From DASZXJ01 sp035545895 (GTDB lineage: Bacteria > Planctomycetota > Phycisphaerae > Tepidisphaerales > Tepidisphaeraceae), in contig DASZXJ010000015.1 of the NCBI GenBank assembly GCA_035545895.1, forward strand, positions 1-33,153: a stretch of DNA of 33,153 bases. The letters run 5' to 3'. A model generated the notes under the pieces. That model had not been told where the DNA came from, searched no databases, and was given only the letters and a program-made list of their open reading frames with translations. A program made the translations under genes and the position numbers. Positions 7,209-15,177 of this stretch are shown in pieces (the first letter of the stretch is position 1; each line of letters begins with the position of its first letter).

Positions 7209-8761
7209 CCATCCAGCAAGCGATGGATCTGGCGATGACGCACCATCAAACCGGACAAGTTAAGGAGGCGCAGGCGATTTATCGCCAGGTTCTCTCCGCT
7301 CAGCCCGATCACGCGAACGCTTTACACATGCTTGGCGTGGCGATGTTTCAAACGGGCGATTCTTCGTCTGCGCTGCAACTGATCAGCCGGGCCATTTCGA
7401 TCGATGGTGCCGTGCCCGATTTTCACAATTCGTTGGCAAGGATTCTGCTGCTGATCGGACGGCTGGAAGAATCAATCCAAGCCAGTCGCCGTGCAATCGA
7501 GCTGCGTTTTGCATTTCCCGAAGCACTCCTCAATCTGGCGATAGCGCAATTTCACTTGGGCGAAATCGAAGAGGCTCAATCCACGGCCCGGAAGGTCATC
7601 GAACTGTCTCCGCAAAACCCCCAAGCCTGGAATGCGCTGGGTGCAATGTTGCGCGAACAGGGCAAATCCAATGAAGCAATCGATGCGTTTCAAACGGCGT
7701 TGAAGTTCCAATCTAAATTTGTTGAAGCCGCCACGAATCTCGCCGGGACACACAGAGAAACGGGTCGATTAGCGGAGGCCATCGAAGCCTACCGGAATGT
7801 AATAGTCATTGCGCCCGATTGGCCGACGGGCCATTACAATCTCGCCCTGACCTTGCTTTTGACAGGCGATTTCAAGCAGGGCTGGATCGAGCATGAGTGG
7901 CGATGCCAGATCAAAGAACCGCGCCCGGTTTGCCTGGATTTCCAGTTTCCACGCTGGAGGGGTCAACCGCTGGATGGCAAACGCTTGCTGATTCACTGCG
8001 AGCAGGGTTTCGGCGACACCATCCAATTTGTGCGCTATGTGAGTCTTGCAGCAAGTCGCAGTGGACAAATCGTGATGCTCTGCCAACCTGAACTTGTCCG
8101 CCTGGTCAAACAGATCAATGGAATCGATCAGGTTGTGACGCAGGGCGACCCGTTGCCGACGGTCGATTTCCACTGTCCGCTGTTAAGTTTGCCGTATCTC
8201 TTTAACACAGAATTGCAGTCGATTCCCCAAAACGTTCCTTATATAAGTTCAGATGCGGAAGAATCCTTGTACTGGCGCAGGCGATTGGGAAATCATCAAA
8301 GCAAATTGAAAATCGGGCTGGTTTGGAAAGGCGGCAAGTTTCATATTGAAGATCGGTTGCGATCAATCACCTTTAAACACCTGCAACCATTGTTCAAATT
8401 GCCCAACATTCAGTGGATCAGTTTGCAAAAGGAAAGCAGGGCTGAAGGCATTCTTTTGGCTGATCTGGTCGATTGGACTGATGATCTCAAGGACTTTGCC
8501 GATACGGCCGCTTTGGTCGACAATCTGGACCTCGTGATCACAGTGGATACCGCGGTTGCCCATCTGGCCGGCGCGATGGGCAAAGTGGTTTGGATGTTAT
8601 TGCCATTTGTGCCGGATTGGCGCTGGATGCTGGGTCGCGACGACAGCCCATGGTATCCAACCATACAACTGTTTCGCCAGCCGTCGCGCGGTGATTGGAA
8701 CACGCCGATCGATCAAGTGCTGAACAGCCTGCAATCTTTTGTGAATGAATTTCCCAGATGA
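7196..8761 (+). CDS. TPR-glycosyltransferase (GT9-like), array copy 3
   Basis: 521 residues starting MPEMTIQQAMDLAM. Six TPRs (1-211) are followed by GWIEHEWRCQ and the GT9-like domain with HCEQGFGDTIQFVRY, VDFHCPLLSLPYLF, KIGLVWKGGKFHIEDRLRS, VDTAVAHLAGAMGKVV and DWRWMLGRDDSPWYPTIQLF. It is closest in layout to copy 2: both have RCR/RCQ, then a conserved RPVCLDF or QPVCLDF segment at the start of the transferase domain that other copies lack. This suggests the two arose from a late duplication. The tail (VNEFPR) does not carry the usual QELxCLK sequence. The junction with copy 4 is instead a plain ATGA overlap (8758-8761) without a visible ribosome site. Cytoplasmic, no signal peptide. Confidence 0.85.
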   Translation: MPEMTIQQAMDLAMTHHQTGQVKEAQAIYRQVLSAQPDHANALHMLGVAMFQTGDSSSALQLISRAISIDGAVPDFHNSLARILLLIGRLEESIQASRRAIELRFAFPEALLNLAIAQFHLGEIEEAQSTARKVIELSPQNPQAWNALGAMLREQGKSNEAIDAFQTALKFQSKFVEAATNLAGTHRETGRLAEAIEAYRNVIVIAPDWPTGHYNLALTLLLTGDFKQGWIEHEWRCQIKEPRPVCLDFQFPRWRGQPLDGKRLLIHCEQGFGDTIQFVRYVSLAASRSGQIVMLCQPELVRLVKQINGIDQVVTQGDPLPTVDFHCPLLSLPYLFNTELQSIPQNVPYISSDAEESLYWRRRLGNHQSKLKIGLVWKGGKFHIEDRLRSITFKHLQPLFKLPNIQWISLQKESRAEGILLADLVDWTDDLKDFADTAALVDNLDLVITVDTAVAHLAGAMGKVVWMLLPFVPDWRWMLGRDDSPWYPTIQLFRQPSRGDWNTPIDQVLNSLQSFVNEFPR

Positions 8762-10722
8762 ATGTGAACCCGATTGTGCAATTGCTCGAACAGGCATTGG
8801 CCCTTCACCAGGCGGGGCAACTGCAACAAGCCGAACCGATCTACCGGCAAATCCTCGCCATGCACGGCGATCAACCGGATGCATTGCGATTGTCGGGTAT
8901 TCTCTTGCTTCAACTGGGCCAGTTGCCGAGGGCAATTGAACGATTGACCCGCGCGGCGGCGGTCCAACCACAATCTTTTGATGTGCACAGTGCACTGGGA
9001 CAGGCGCTGGCGCAAAGCGGGCGACTTACTGAGGCGGCTGGCGCATTTCATCGAGCGCTGTCGCTCAACCCGCAATCCGCTGACGCGCACAACGACCTGG
9101 CGAACGTGCTGCTCGGTCTGGATCGTCCCGATGAGGCGATTTCGCTCTATCAGGCATCGTTGGCCATTCGGTCTGATTCACCGCAGGTATTGAATAATCT
9201 TGGTAGTGCGCTTTGCCGAAAAAACCTTTTCAACCAAGCCGCTGCGGTCTATCAGCAGGCGCTTTCGTTGATGCCTGATTTTCCTGAGGGGCAATGTAAT
9301 CTGGGGATTGCGCTGCAAAATCTTGAGCAAAGGGAGGCTGCAATAGCCGCCTTTGAAAAAGCATTGGCGCTGCGACCGCAGATGATGGAGGCTTCAATCT
9401 ATCTTGCCGACGCGATGCGAGAGCAAAAGCGTTTCGATGAAGGCCTCGATTTGTTGCATCAGGCGCTGGTGCATCATCCAAACGATCCCGATCTGCACAG
9501 TTCGCTGGGAACCATGCTGCAGGCCGCCGAACGACTGCCCGAGGCGGTGGTTGCCTTTCGGCAGGCAATCCGGCTCGCCCCGCAACGATACGAATTTCAA
9601 TACAACCTGGGAACAGCGCTAAGCGATCAGGACGATCTGGAAGGCGCGATTTCCGCATATCGGCACGCCCTGCATTTATGGCCGGATTATCCAAACGCGC
9701 ACAATAATCTCGGCAACGCGTTGCTCGATACCTTGCAGGTTAAACAGGCCGAGCGGGAATTCCGGCGCGCAATTGCGCTGTCTCCAGAACTGCCATCAGC
9801 GCATTTCAATCTTGGGGTTGCGCTGCTGATGCAGGGGAATTTGAGAGAGGGCTTTCAGGAATTTGACTGGCGATGGCGGACTCCGGAACTCGTGCTTTCG
9901 CAAATGCGTTTGTCCGGTCCCCGGTGGACCGGCGAACGAATGGAAGGGCGGCGATTGCTCCTTCACGCCGAACAGGGTTTTGGTGATACGATTCAATTCA
10001 TCCGATATCTTCCGCGCGCGGTGGAGTCGGGCGGGACAATTCTGCTCGCCTGCCAGCCCGAACTCGCTCGGCTGATTGGCGCGTTGCCTGGCATTTCGCA
10101 ACTGGCCACGCAAGGCGATCGATTGCCGCCATACGACGCGCATTGTCCTTTGCTCAGTCTGCCGCTTGTGTTCGAAACGGAGTTGGCGACCGTTCCTTTG
10201 CAGATTCCATATTTGAAAGCCGATGAGATCCTGAAATCCAAGTGGCGGGCGCGCCTGCAGGACGGCGGCAGCGATTTGAAGGTTGGGCTGACCTGGGCCA
10301 GTCGCCCCAAGCACAAACTCACCAGGCATAAATCCATTTCCCTGGATGCGCTGGAACCGCTGAAAGGTATTTCCGGTGTAAAGTATATCAGCCTGCAGAA
10401 AATCAATGAGCCTTCTGGTTCGCCATCAAAGTTTCCGGAATTGATCGATTGGACCAGTGAGCTGACTGATTTTGCGGAAACAGCCGCCCTGATTGAGAAT
10501 CTCGATCTCGTGATTAGTGTTGACACCGCCGTCGCCCACCTCGCTGGCGCGCTAGGCAAGCGTGTGTGGGTTTTGTTGCGTTATGCATCCGACTGGCGCT
10601 GGCTGCTGGACCGAAATGACAGCCCCTGGTATCCCACGATGCGACTGTTCCGTCAACCGAAAATCGGAGACTGGCAATCGGTGATCGAGCAAGTGTGTGC
10701 GGAACTCAAATGTCTGAAATGA
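8758..10722 (+). CDS. TPR-glycosyltransferase (GT9-like), array copy 4, longest
   Basis: 654 residues, the longest copy, with ten TPRs (1-347) against six in the usual copy; the extra 134-138 residues equal four 34-residue units. The N-terminus MNVNPIVQLLEQALALHQAG lacks the MPEMTIQQ start of its neighbours but realigns from HQAGQLQQAEPIYRQIL. The GT9-like domain follows GFQEFDWRWR and keeps AEQGFGDTIQFIRYLP, YDAHCPLLSLPLVF, KVGLTWASRPKHKLTRHKS, VDTAVAHLAGALGKRV and DWRWLLDRNDSPWYPTMRLF. The segment before the RSI-like serine is HKLTRHKSI rather than the DRxRSI of most copies. The tail AELKCLK carries the start of copy 5. Start ATG 8758 overlaps the copy 3 stop by four bases. The longer TPR superhelix could recognise a different or larger partner (inference). 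Confidence 0.85.
   Translation: MNVNPIVQLLEQALALHQAGQLQQAEPIYRQILAMHGDQPDALRLSGILLLQLGQLPRAIERLTRAAAVQPQSFDVHSALGQALAQSGRLTEAAGAFHRALSLNPQSADAHNDLANVLLGLDRPDEAISLYQASLAIRSDSPQVLNNLGSALCRKNLFNQAAAVYQQALSLMPDFPEGQCNLGIALQNLEQREAAIAAFEKALALRPQMMEASIYLADAMREQKRFDEGLDLLHQALVHHPNDPDLHSSLGTMLQAAERLPEAVVAFRQAIRLAPQRYEFQYNLGTALSDQDDLEGAISAYRHALHLWPDYPNAHNNLGNALLDTLQVKQAEREFRRAIALSPELPSAHFNLGVALLMQGNLREGFQEFDWRWRTPELVLSQMRLSGPRWTGERMEGRRLLLHAEQGFGDTIQFIRYLPRAVESGGTILLACQPELARLIGALPGISQLATQGDRLPPYDAHCPLLSLPLVFETELATVPLQIPYLKADEILKSKWRARLQDGGSDLKVGLTWASRPKHKLTRHKSISLDALEPLKGISGVKYISLQKINEPSGSPSKFPELIDWTSELTDFAETAALIENLDLVISVDTAVAHLAGALGKRVWVLLRYASDWRWLLDRNDSPWYPTMRLFRQPKIGDWQSVIEQVCAELKCLK
10700..10722 (+). 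promoter_or_regulatory. Coupling module, copies 4/5
   Basis: CGGAA (10700-10704) takes the place of AGGAG, five bases before the ATG at 10710. The 13-base overlap is ATGTCTGAAATGA. This is a weaker ribosome site in the same geometry. Confidence 0.65.
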
Positions 10723-12266
10723 ATGTCCCGCAAATCATGCAGCTTGCGATGCGGCAGCATCAAGCCGGACGACTGGCGGATGCGGAGAAGGACTATCGCC
10801 AGGTCTTGTCGGTCCAGCCGGATCATTCCGATGCGCTTCACTTGCTTGGTGTACTGGAATATCAGCAGGGAAAACTGGAGCAGGCCCTGCAGCATATTCA
10901 ACGCGCGATTCAGATTCAGCCGGCAGCCCCACACTATTACGGCAATCTCGGTCTGGTGCTTGAGGCGACGGATCGGATCGATGATGCCATTGCAGCGCAG
11001 CGGCGTGCGCTCTCTTTGCACGCCGAATATCCAGAAGCACTGAACAATCTCGGGAATCTGCTGCTGGGAAAAAGGGATTTTGCGGCTGCAATTGAGATGC
11101 TCCAAAAGGCGCTCGCTTTACGTCCCCATTACCCCGAAGGCTTGAACAATCTCGGAAATGCATTTCGCGAGATGGGCCGGATCGATTCCGCCTTGGATTG
11201 TTTTCATCGGGCAATCTCATTGCGGCCTCAGTTTGCGCCGGCTCATCTCAGCCTGGGCGCATCGTTGATCGACAAGGGAGAAATTCGGCAGGCGATTTCT
11301 CATTTGCGTCAAGCCATTGCAATCGAACCCGATTCGGCGGAAGCGCATCACAATCTCGGAGCGGCTCTCCTGCTCATGGGAGATTTTGAGAATGGCTGGA
11401 TCGAGTATGAATGGCGATTGCGAATGAAGAAGGTGCTGAAATCAAATCAGCAATTCTCCAGGCCCATCTGGAATGGCGAGCCGCTCAATGGCCGTAAATT
11501 ATTGATCCGAGCCGAACAGGGGTTTGGCGATACGATCCAGTTCTGCCGATTCATTCCCATGATTGCAAAGCAAGCCGGGAAATTGGCCGGTATTTGTCCA
11601 CCGGAATTGATTAAATTGCTGCGCTGCTTTGAAGATGTCGAATGGCGAACCACGGGCGACTCACTCCCCGATTTTGATGTGCACTGTTCGTTGATGAGTT
11701 TGCCTCGAATTCTTAAAACGACCGAAGCAACGATTCCCTCTCATGTTCCGTATTTGAAGGTTGATCCGATTTTATCTTCGCGATGGCGCAAGCGATTGAA
11801 CGCCTTGCCCGGGATGAAGGTCGGATTGGCATGGGCGGGACGTTCTGAACATGCGCGGGATCGTGAGCGATCGATTTCTCCGACTGCATTTAAGCCGCTG
11901 ATGTCATTGCCAAACATCCAGGGGTTCAGTTTGCAAAAGGTGGATGGGATTTCGGCCATATCGAGTCTTGCTTCCGATCTCAATCTGATCGACTGGACAA
12001 ATGAGTTGAATGACTTTGCGGATTCCGCGGCTTTGATCGACAATCTCGATCTGGTGATTACGGTGGACACGGCCATCGCGCATCTCGCGGGAGCACTTGG
12101 TAAAAAGTGTTGGACGCTTTTACCGTTCGCGCCGGATTGGCGATGGATGCTCGCGCGCGATGACAGCCCATGGTATCCGACGATGAGGCTGTTCCGGCAA
12201 CCCGCCATTGGCGACTGGAATTCCGTGATCAGCCAAATCACCCGGGAGCTTGCATGCCTGAAATGA
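10710..12266 (+). CDS. TPR-glycosyltransferase (GT9-like), array copy 5
   Basis: 518 residues from ATG 10710 (MSEMNVPQIMQLAMRQHQAG); an ATG at 10695 would add five residues and falls outside the junction pattern. Six TPRs (1-211), including the well-formed pair ALNNLGNLLLGKRDFAAAIE and GLNNLGNAFREMGRIDSALD, then GWIEYEWRLR and the GT9-like domain. Motifs: AEQGFGDTIQFCRFIP, FDVHCSLMSLPRIL, KVGLAWAGRSEHARDRERS, VDTAIAHLAGALGKKC and DWRWMLARDDSPWYPTMRLF. The usual HCPLLSLP reads HCSLMSLP, with proline replaced by serine. The tail RELACLK overlaps copy 6 by 13 bases. No membrane segments. Confidence 0.85.
   Translation: MSEMNVPQIMQLAMRQHQAGRLADAEKDYRQVLSVQPDHSDALHLLGVLEYQQGKLEQALQHIQRAIQIQPAAPHYYGNLGLVLEATDRIDDAIAAQRRALSLHAEYPEALNNLGNLLLGKRDFAAAIEMLQKALALRPHYPEGLNNLGNAFREMGRIDSALDCFHRAISLRPQFAPAHLSLGASLIDKGEIRQAISHLRQAIAIEPDSAEAHHNLGAALLLMGDFENGWIEYEWRLRMKKVLKSNQQFSRPIWNGEPLNGRKLLIRAEQGFGDTIQFCRFIPMIAKQAGKLAGICPPELIKLLRCFEDVEWRTTGDSLPDFDVHCSLMSLPRILKTTEATIPSHVPYLKVDPILSSRWRKRLNALPGMKVGLAWAGRSEHARDRERSISPTAFKPLMSLPNIQGFSLQKVDGISAISSLASDLNLIDWTNELNDFADSAALIDNLDLVITVDTAIAHLAGALGKKCWTLLPFAPDWRWMLARDDSPWYPTMRLFRQPAIGDWNSVISQITRELACLK
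12244..12266 (+). promoter_or_regulatory. Coupling module, copies 5/6
   Basis: GGGAG (12244-12248), in the R-E codons of copy 5, lies five bases before the ATG at 12254. The overlap is ATGCCTGAAATGA, identical to that at copies 2/3. Confidence 0.75.
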
Positions 12267-13549
12267 CCGAACAGCAGGCGATGGAGCTTGCCGCAAAACT
12301 CCAGCGATCCGGGCAACTGCTGGACGCCGTTTCGGTCTATAACGACTTGGGCAACCAATTGGCGGATAGCGGCGCACCTGAAAAAGCCGCCCAGGTCTAT
12401 CGGCTGGCGTTATCGATCAAACCTGAACAAATCGAAATCCAGAATAACCTCGGAACGGTGCTGCTTGATCTGGGCCAAATGGATGAAGCTCTCAACGTGC
12501 TGCGAAAAGCTGTGACAGCTCAGCCGGATTATTGTGAAGCATGGAACAACCTGGGCAATGTGCTTCGGAGCATGGGGCAGATTCAGCCCGCGATTGACGC
12601 GTATCGCCGGGCGATATCACTTCGGCCGGACTGGGCGATCCCGCATTACAGCATGGGCGCCTGCGAAATGCTGCGCGGTCACTTCCGCGACGGCTGGCCA
12701 TTGCTGGAATGGCGCTGGCGCGATCGTTCGCTCAATGCGTCCGGCCGAAACATTCCCAAGCCGATGTGGGATGGATCGGATCTGAAAAGTCGGACGATTC
12801 TTCTTTATTCTGAACAGGGCTTTGGAGATACGATCCAATTTGCGCGTTATATACCGCTGGTTGCAGCTTTGGGTGGCAAGGTGATTTGCGGCTGTCCGCC
12901 GGAACTGTTGCGGTTGATGCGATCAATCGAAGGCGTCGATCACTGGATCACCGTCGGCGATCCGGTTCCGCCGTTTGATGTGCATTGTCCCATCATGAGC
13001 CTGCCGATGGTATTGGACACAACGCTCGACACAATTCCCAACCGCGTGCCTTATCTGAAAACGGACGAACATATATTGCTGCAGTGGCGCGAGCGGCTGA
13101 AACCGTATGGTAATAAACTGAAAATCGGAATCGCCTGGTCAGGCAGGCCAACTCAGCGGCACAATCGAAAACGCTCGATCCCGTTTGAATTGTTGCAGTC
13201 GATGCTTGAAAGGGATGACGTGCAATTCTTTGGTCTTCAAAAGGGCGGAAACACAGCGAATTCTTCGCTGATCGATTGGACCGGAGAATTCACCGATTTT
13301 TCGCAAACGGCGGGGCTGATCGACAATTTGGATCTGGTGATCAGCATTGATTCCGCCATTGCGCATCTCGCTGGCGCGCTGAGCAGGGAAACATGGGTGA
13401 TGCTCGCTTACTCGTCGGATTGGAGATGGATGCTTGGTCGCGATGACAGCCCGTGGTATCCGACCATGAGATTGTTTCGACAACCTCAATTCGGCGATTG
13501 GCCGGCGGTGGTTCGGCGGGTGGTTCAGGAGTTGTCATGTCGCAAATAA
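12254..13549 (+). CDS. TPR-glycosyltransferase (GT9-like), array copy 6, shortest
   Basis: 431 residues, about 89 shorter than the usual copy, all of it missing from the TPR arm. After MPEMTEQQAMELAAKLQRSG the first repeat runs directly into YNDLGNQLADSGAPEKAAQV, as if an in-frame deletion fused the first two repeats. About four TPRs remain (to residue 129). The GT9-like domain starts near residue 145 (GWPLLEWRWR) and keeps SEQGFGDTIQFARYIP, FDVHCPIMSLPMVL, KIGIAWSGRPTQRHNRKRS and DWRWMLGRDDSPWYPTMRLF. The donor-side motif reads IDSAIAHLAGALSRET, the most divergent of the nine (IDS for VDT, SR for GK), but the histidine is kept. The tail QELSCRK overlaps copy 7. It may be active with a shorter recognition arm. 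Confidence 0.85.
   Translation: MPEMTEQQAMELAAKLQRSGQLLDAVSVYNDLGNQLADSGAPEKAAQVYRLALSIKPEQIEIQNNLGTVLLDLGQMDEALNVLRKAVTAQPDYCEAWNNLGNVLRSMGQIQPAIDAYRRAISLRPDWAIPHYSMGACEMLRGHFRDGWPLLEWRWRDRSLNASGRNIPKPMWDGSDLKSRTILLYSEQGFGDTIQFARYIPLVAALGGKVICGCPPELLRLMRSIEGVDHWITVGDPVPPFDVHCPIMSLPMVLDTTLDTIPNRVPYLKTDEHILLQWRERLKPYGNKLKIGIAWSGRPTQRHNRKRSIPFELLQSMLERDDVQFFGLQKGGNTANSSLIDWTGEFTDFSQTAGLIDNLDLVISIDSAIAHLAGALSRETWVMLAYSSDWRWMLGRDDSPWYPTMRLFRQPQFGDWPAVVRRVVQELSCRK
13527..13549 (+). promoter_or_regulatory. Coupling module, copies 6/7
   Basis: AGGAG (13527-13531) lies five bases before the ATG at 13537. The overlap ATGTCGCAAATAA ends in TAA instead of TGA, so the 13-base geometry is kept while the sequence changes. 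Confidence 0.75.
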
Positions 13550-15177
13550 CAATTCCACAGGCGATTGAGCTTGCGGTGAACCACCATCAGGCGGGGCGGC
13601 TGCATGAAGCGGAAATCATCTACCGCCAGATTCTTGCCCAGGAACCAACGCATCCCGATGCGCTGCATTTGCTGGGTGTGCTTGCGATGCAGGTCGGTCA
13701 GCATGAACCCGCAATGGGATTGATCCGGCAAGCGATCGCAATCAACGGCTCAGTGGCGGACTATCACTGCAATCTGGGATATGCGCTGGCGGCCGTTGGG
13801 CAAACACGAGCGGCCATCGAATCTTATCGCCGGGCGCTGGCGATCCGTCCAAATTTTGCCCAGGCATCGAACAATCTTGGCAATGCCCTTCGCGGTGCCG
13901 GCGAGTTGGATGAATCCATCGCGGTGTTGCGACAGAGTTTGAAAGTTCAATCCGATAACCCCGAAGCGCTAAATAGTTTGGGATGCTCCTTGCGCGCCAG
14001 TGGCCGGACTGACGAATCGATCGCCGCCTTCGAAAAAGCCCTGTCGCTACGGCCTCAATATGCTGAGGCTCATAACAATCTCGGCAACGCATTGCGGGAG
14101 AAGGATCAACCCGAGCCAGCCATCGAGCATTTCCGCCAAGCGCTGGCGATTCGCCCGGAGTTCTCCGAAGTGCTGAATAACCTGGCGGGCGCACTGGAGG
14201 AACAGGGGAAATTCGAGCCAGCAATCGAAACCTATCGACAGGCCGCGCGAGTCAACCCGGAATTGGTCACCGCACACGTGAATCTTGGTATTGCGCTGTT
14301 GCGGCAAGGGAATTTTGGTGAAGGTTGGCGGGAGTATGCTTGGCGCTGGCATAAGCCCGGGCGCGAGCAACCGATATGGGATGGTCAGCCGTTGGATGGC
14401 AAGCGATTGCTCATTTATGCCGAACAGGGGCTGGGCGATTCAATTCAGTTCATTCGTTACATGCCGCTTGCAGCCGAGCGCGGTGCGCGGATCATTCTGC
14501 AAATTCCAAAAGAACTGAACCGCCTGCTTAAAGATATTCCGAACGTCGCGAATGTCATTTTGGATACCGAGACTGTTCCTGAAGTCGATTTTCATTGTCC
14601 GCTTCTCAATCTTCCGCTTGTGATGGGCACATCGATGGATACGATCCCGGCAAATGTGCCATACGTCAAAGCTGAGGATGAACTTTCGTCGCGCTGGCGC
14701 GAGCGGCTTCAGCCGTTCAAAAATAGTTTCAAGGTCGGACTGACCTGGCAGGGCCGAAAGGAATATACGAATGACCGGCGGCGCTCGCTTTCGCCGGGCG
14801 TTTTAGAGCCGTTGTTCAAGCTTGCCGGATTGACGTTTTTCAGTCTGCAAAAAGGTGCTCAGCGGCAGCCGCAGGGACTGGTTCAGCAATTGTCAATGAT
14901 CGACTGGTCGGATGAATTTCACGATCTGGCCGACACGGCAGCGCTGGTCAACCATCTTGATCTGGTCATTTCGGTCGATACCGCGATGGCGCATTTGGCC
15001 GGTGCGATGGGTAAAAGGGTCTGGACGCTGTTGCCGTTTGTGCCGGATTGGCGATGGCTTTTGGATCGCAGCGATAGTCCGTGGTATCCAACCATGCGCC
15101 TGTTTCGCCAACCGCGCGTTGGAGATTGGCCGGCTGTCATCGAACGAGTGATTTCGGAACTGAAATGCCTGATTTGA
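13537..15177 (+). CDS. TPR-glycosyltransferase (GT9-like), array copy 7
   Basis: 546 residues beginning MSQITIPQAIELAVNHHQAG. Seven TPRs (1-245), one more than the usual copy, with consecutive near-consensus units such as AHNNLGNALREKDQPEPAIE. The linker GWREYAWRWHKPGREQPIW is shorter than in other copies by several residues. The GT9-like domain keeps AEQGLGDSIQFIRYMP (serine for threonine in GDT), VDFHCPLLNLPLVM, KVGLTWQGRKEYTNDRRRS, VDTAMAHLAGAMGKRV and DWRWLLDRSDSPWYPTMRLF. The tail SELKCLI (isoleucine for the final lysine) overlaps copy 8 by 13 bases. Cytoplasmic. Acceptor unknown. Confidence 0.85.
   Translation: MSQITIPQAIELAVNHHQAGRLHEAEIIYRQILAQEPTHPDALHLLGVLAMQVGQHEPAMGLIRQAIAINGSVADYHCNLGYALAAVGQTRAAIESYRRALAIRPNFAQASNNLGNALRGAGELDESIAVLRQSLKVQSDNPEALNSLGCSLRASGRTDESIAAFEKALSLRPQYAEAHNNLGNALREKDQPEPAIEHFRQALAIRPEFSEVLNNLAGALEEQGKFEPAIETYRQAARVNPELVTAHVNLGIALLRQGNFGEGWREYAWRWHKPGREQPIWDGQPLDGKRLLIYAEQGLGDSIQFIRYMPLAAERGARIILQIPKELNRLLKDIPNVANVILDTETVPEVDFHCPLLNLPLVMGTSMDTIPANVPYVKAEDELSSRWRERLQPFKNSFKVGLTWQGRKEYTNDRRRSLSPGVLEPLFKLAGLTFFSLQKGAQRQPQGLVQQLSMIDWSDEFHDLADTAALVNHLDLVISVDTAMAHLAGAMGKRVWTLLPFVPDWRWLLDRSDSPWYPTMRLFRQPRVGDWPAVIERVISELKCLI
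15155..15177 (+). promoter_or_regulatory. Coupling module, copies 7/8
   Basis: CGGAA (15155-15159) lies five bases before the ATG at 15165. The overlap is ATGCCTGATTTGA, with the copy 7 stop as its last three bases. Confidence 0.65.
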
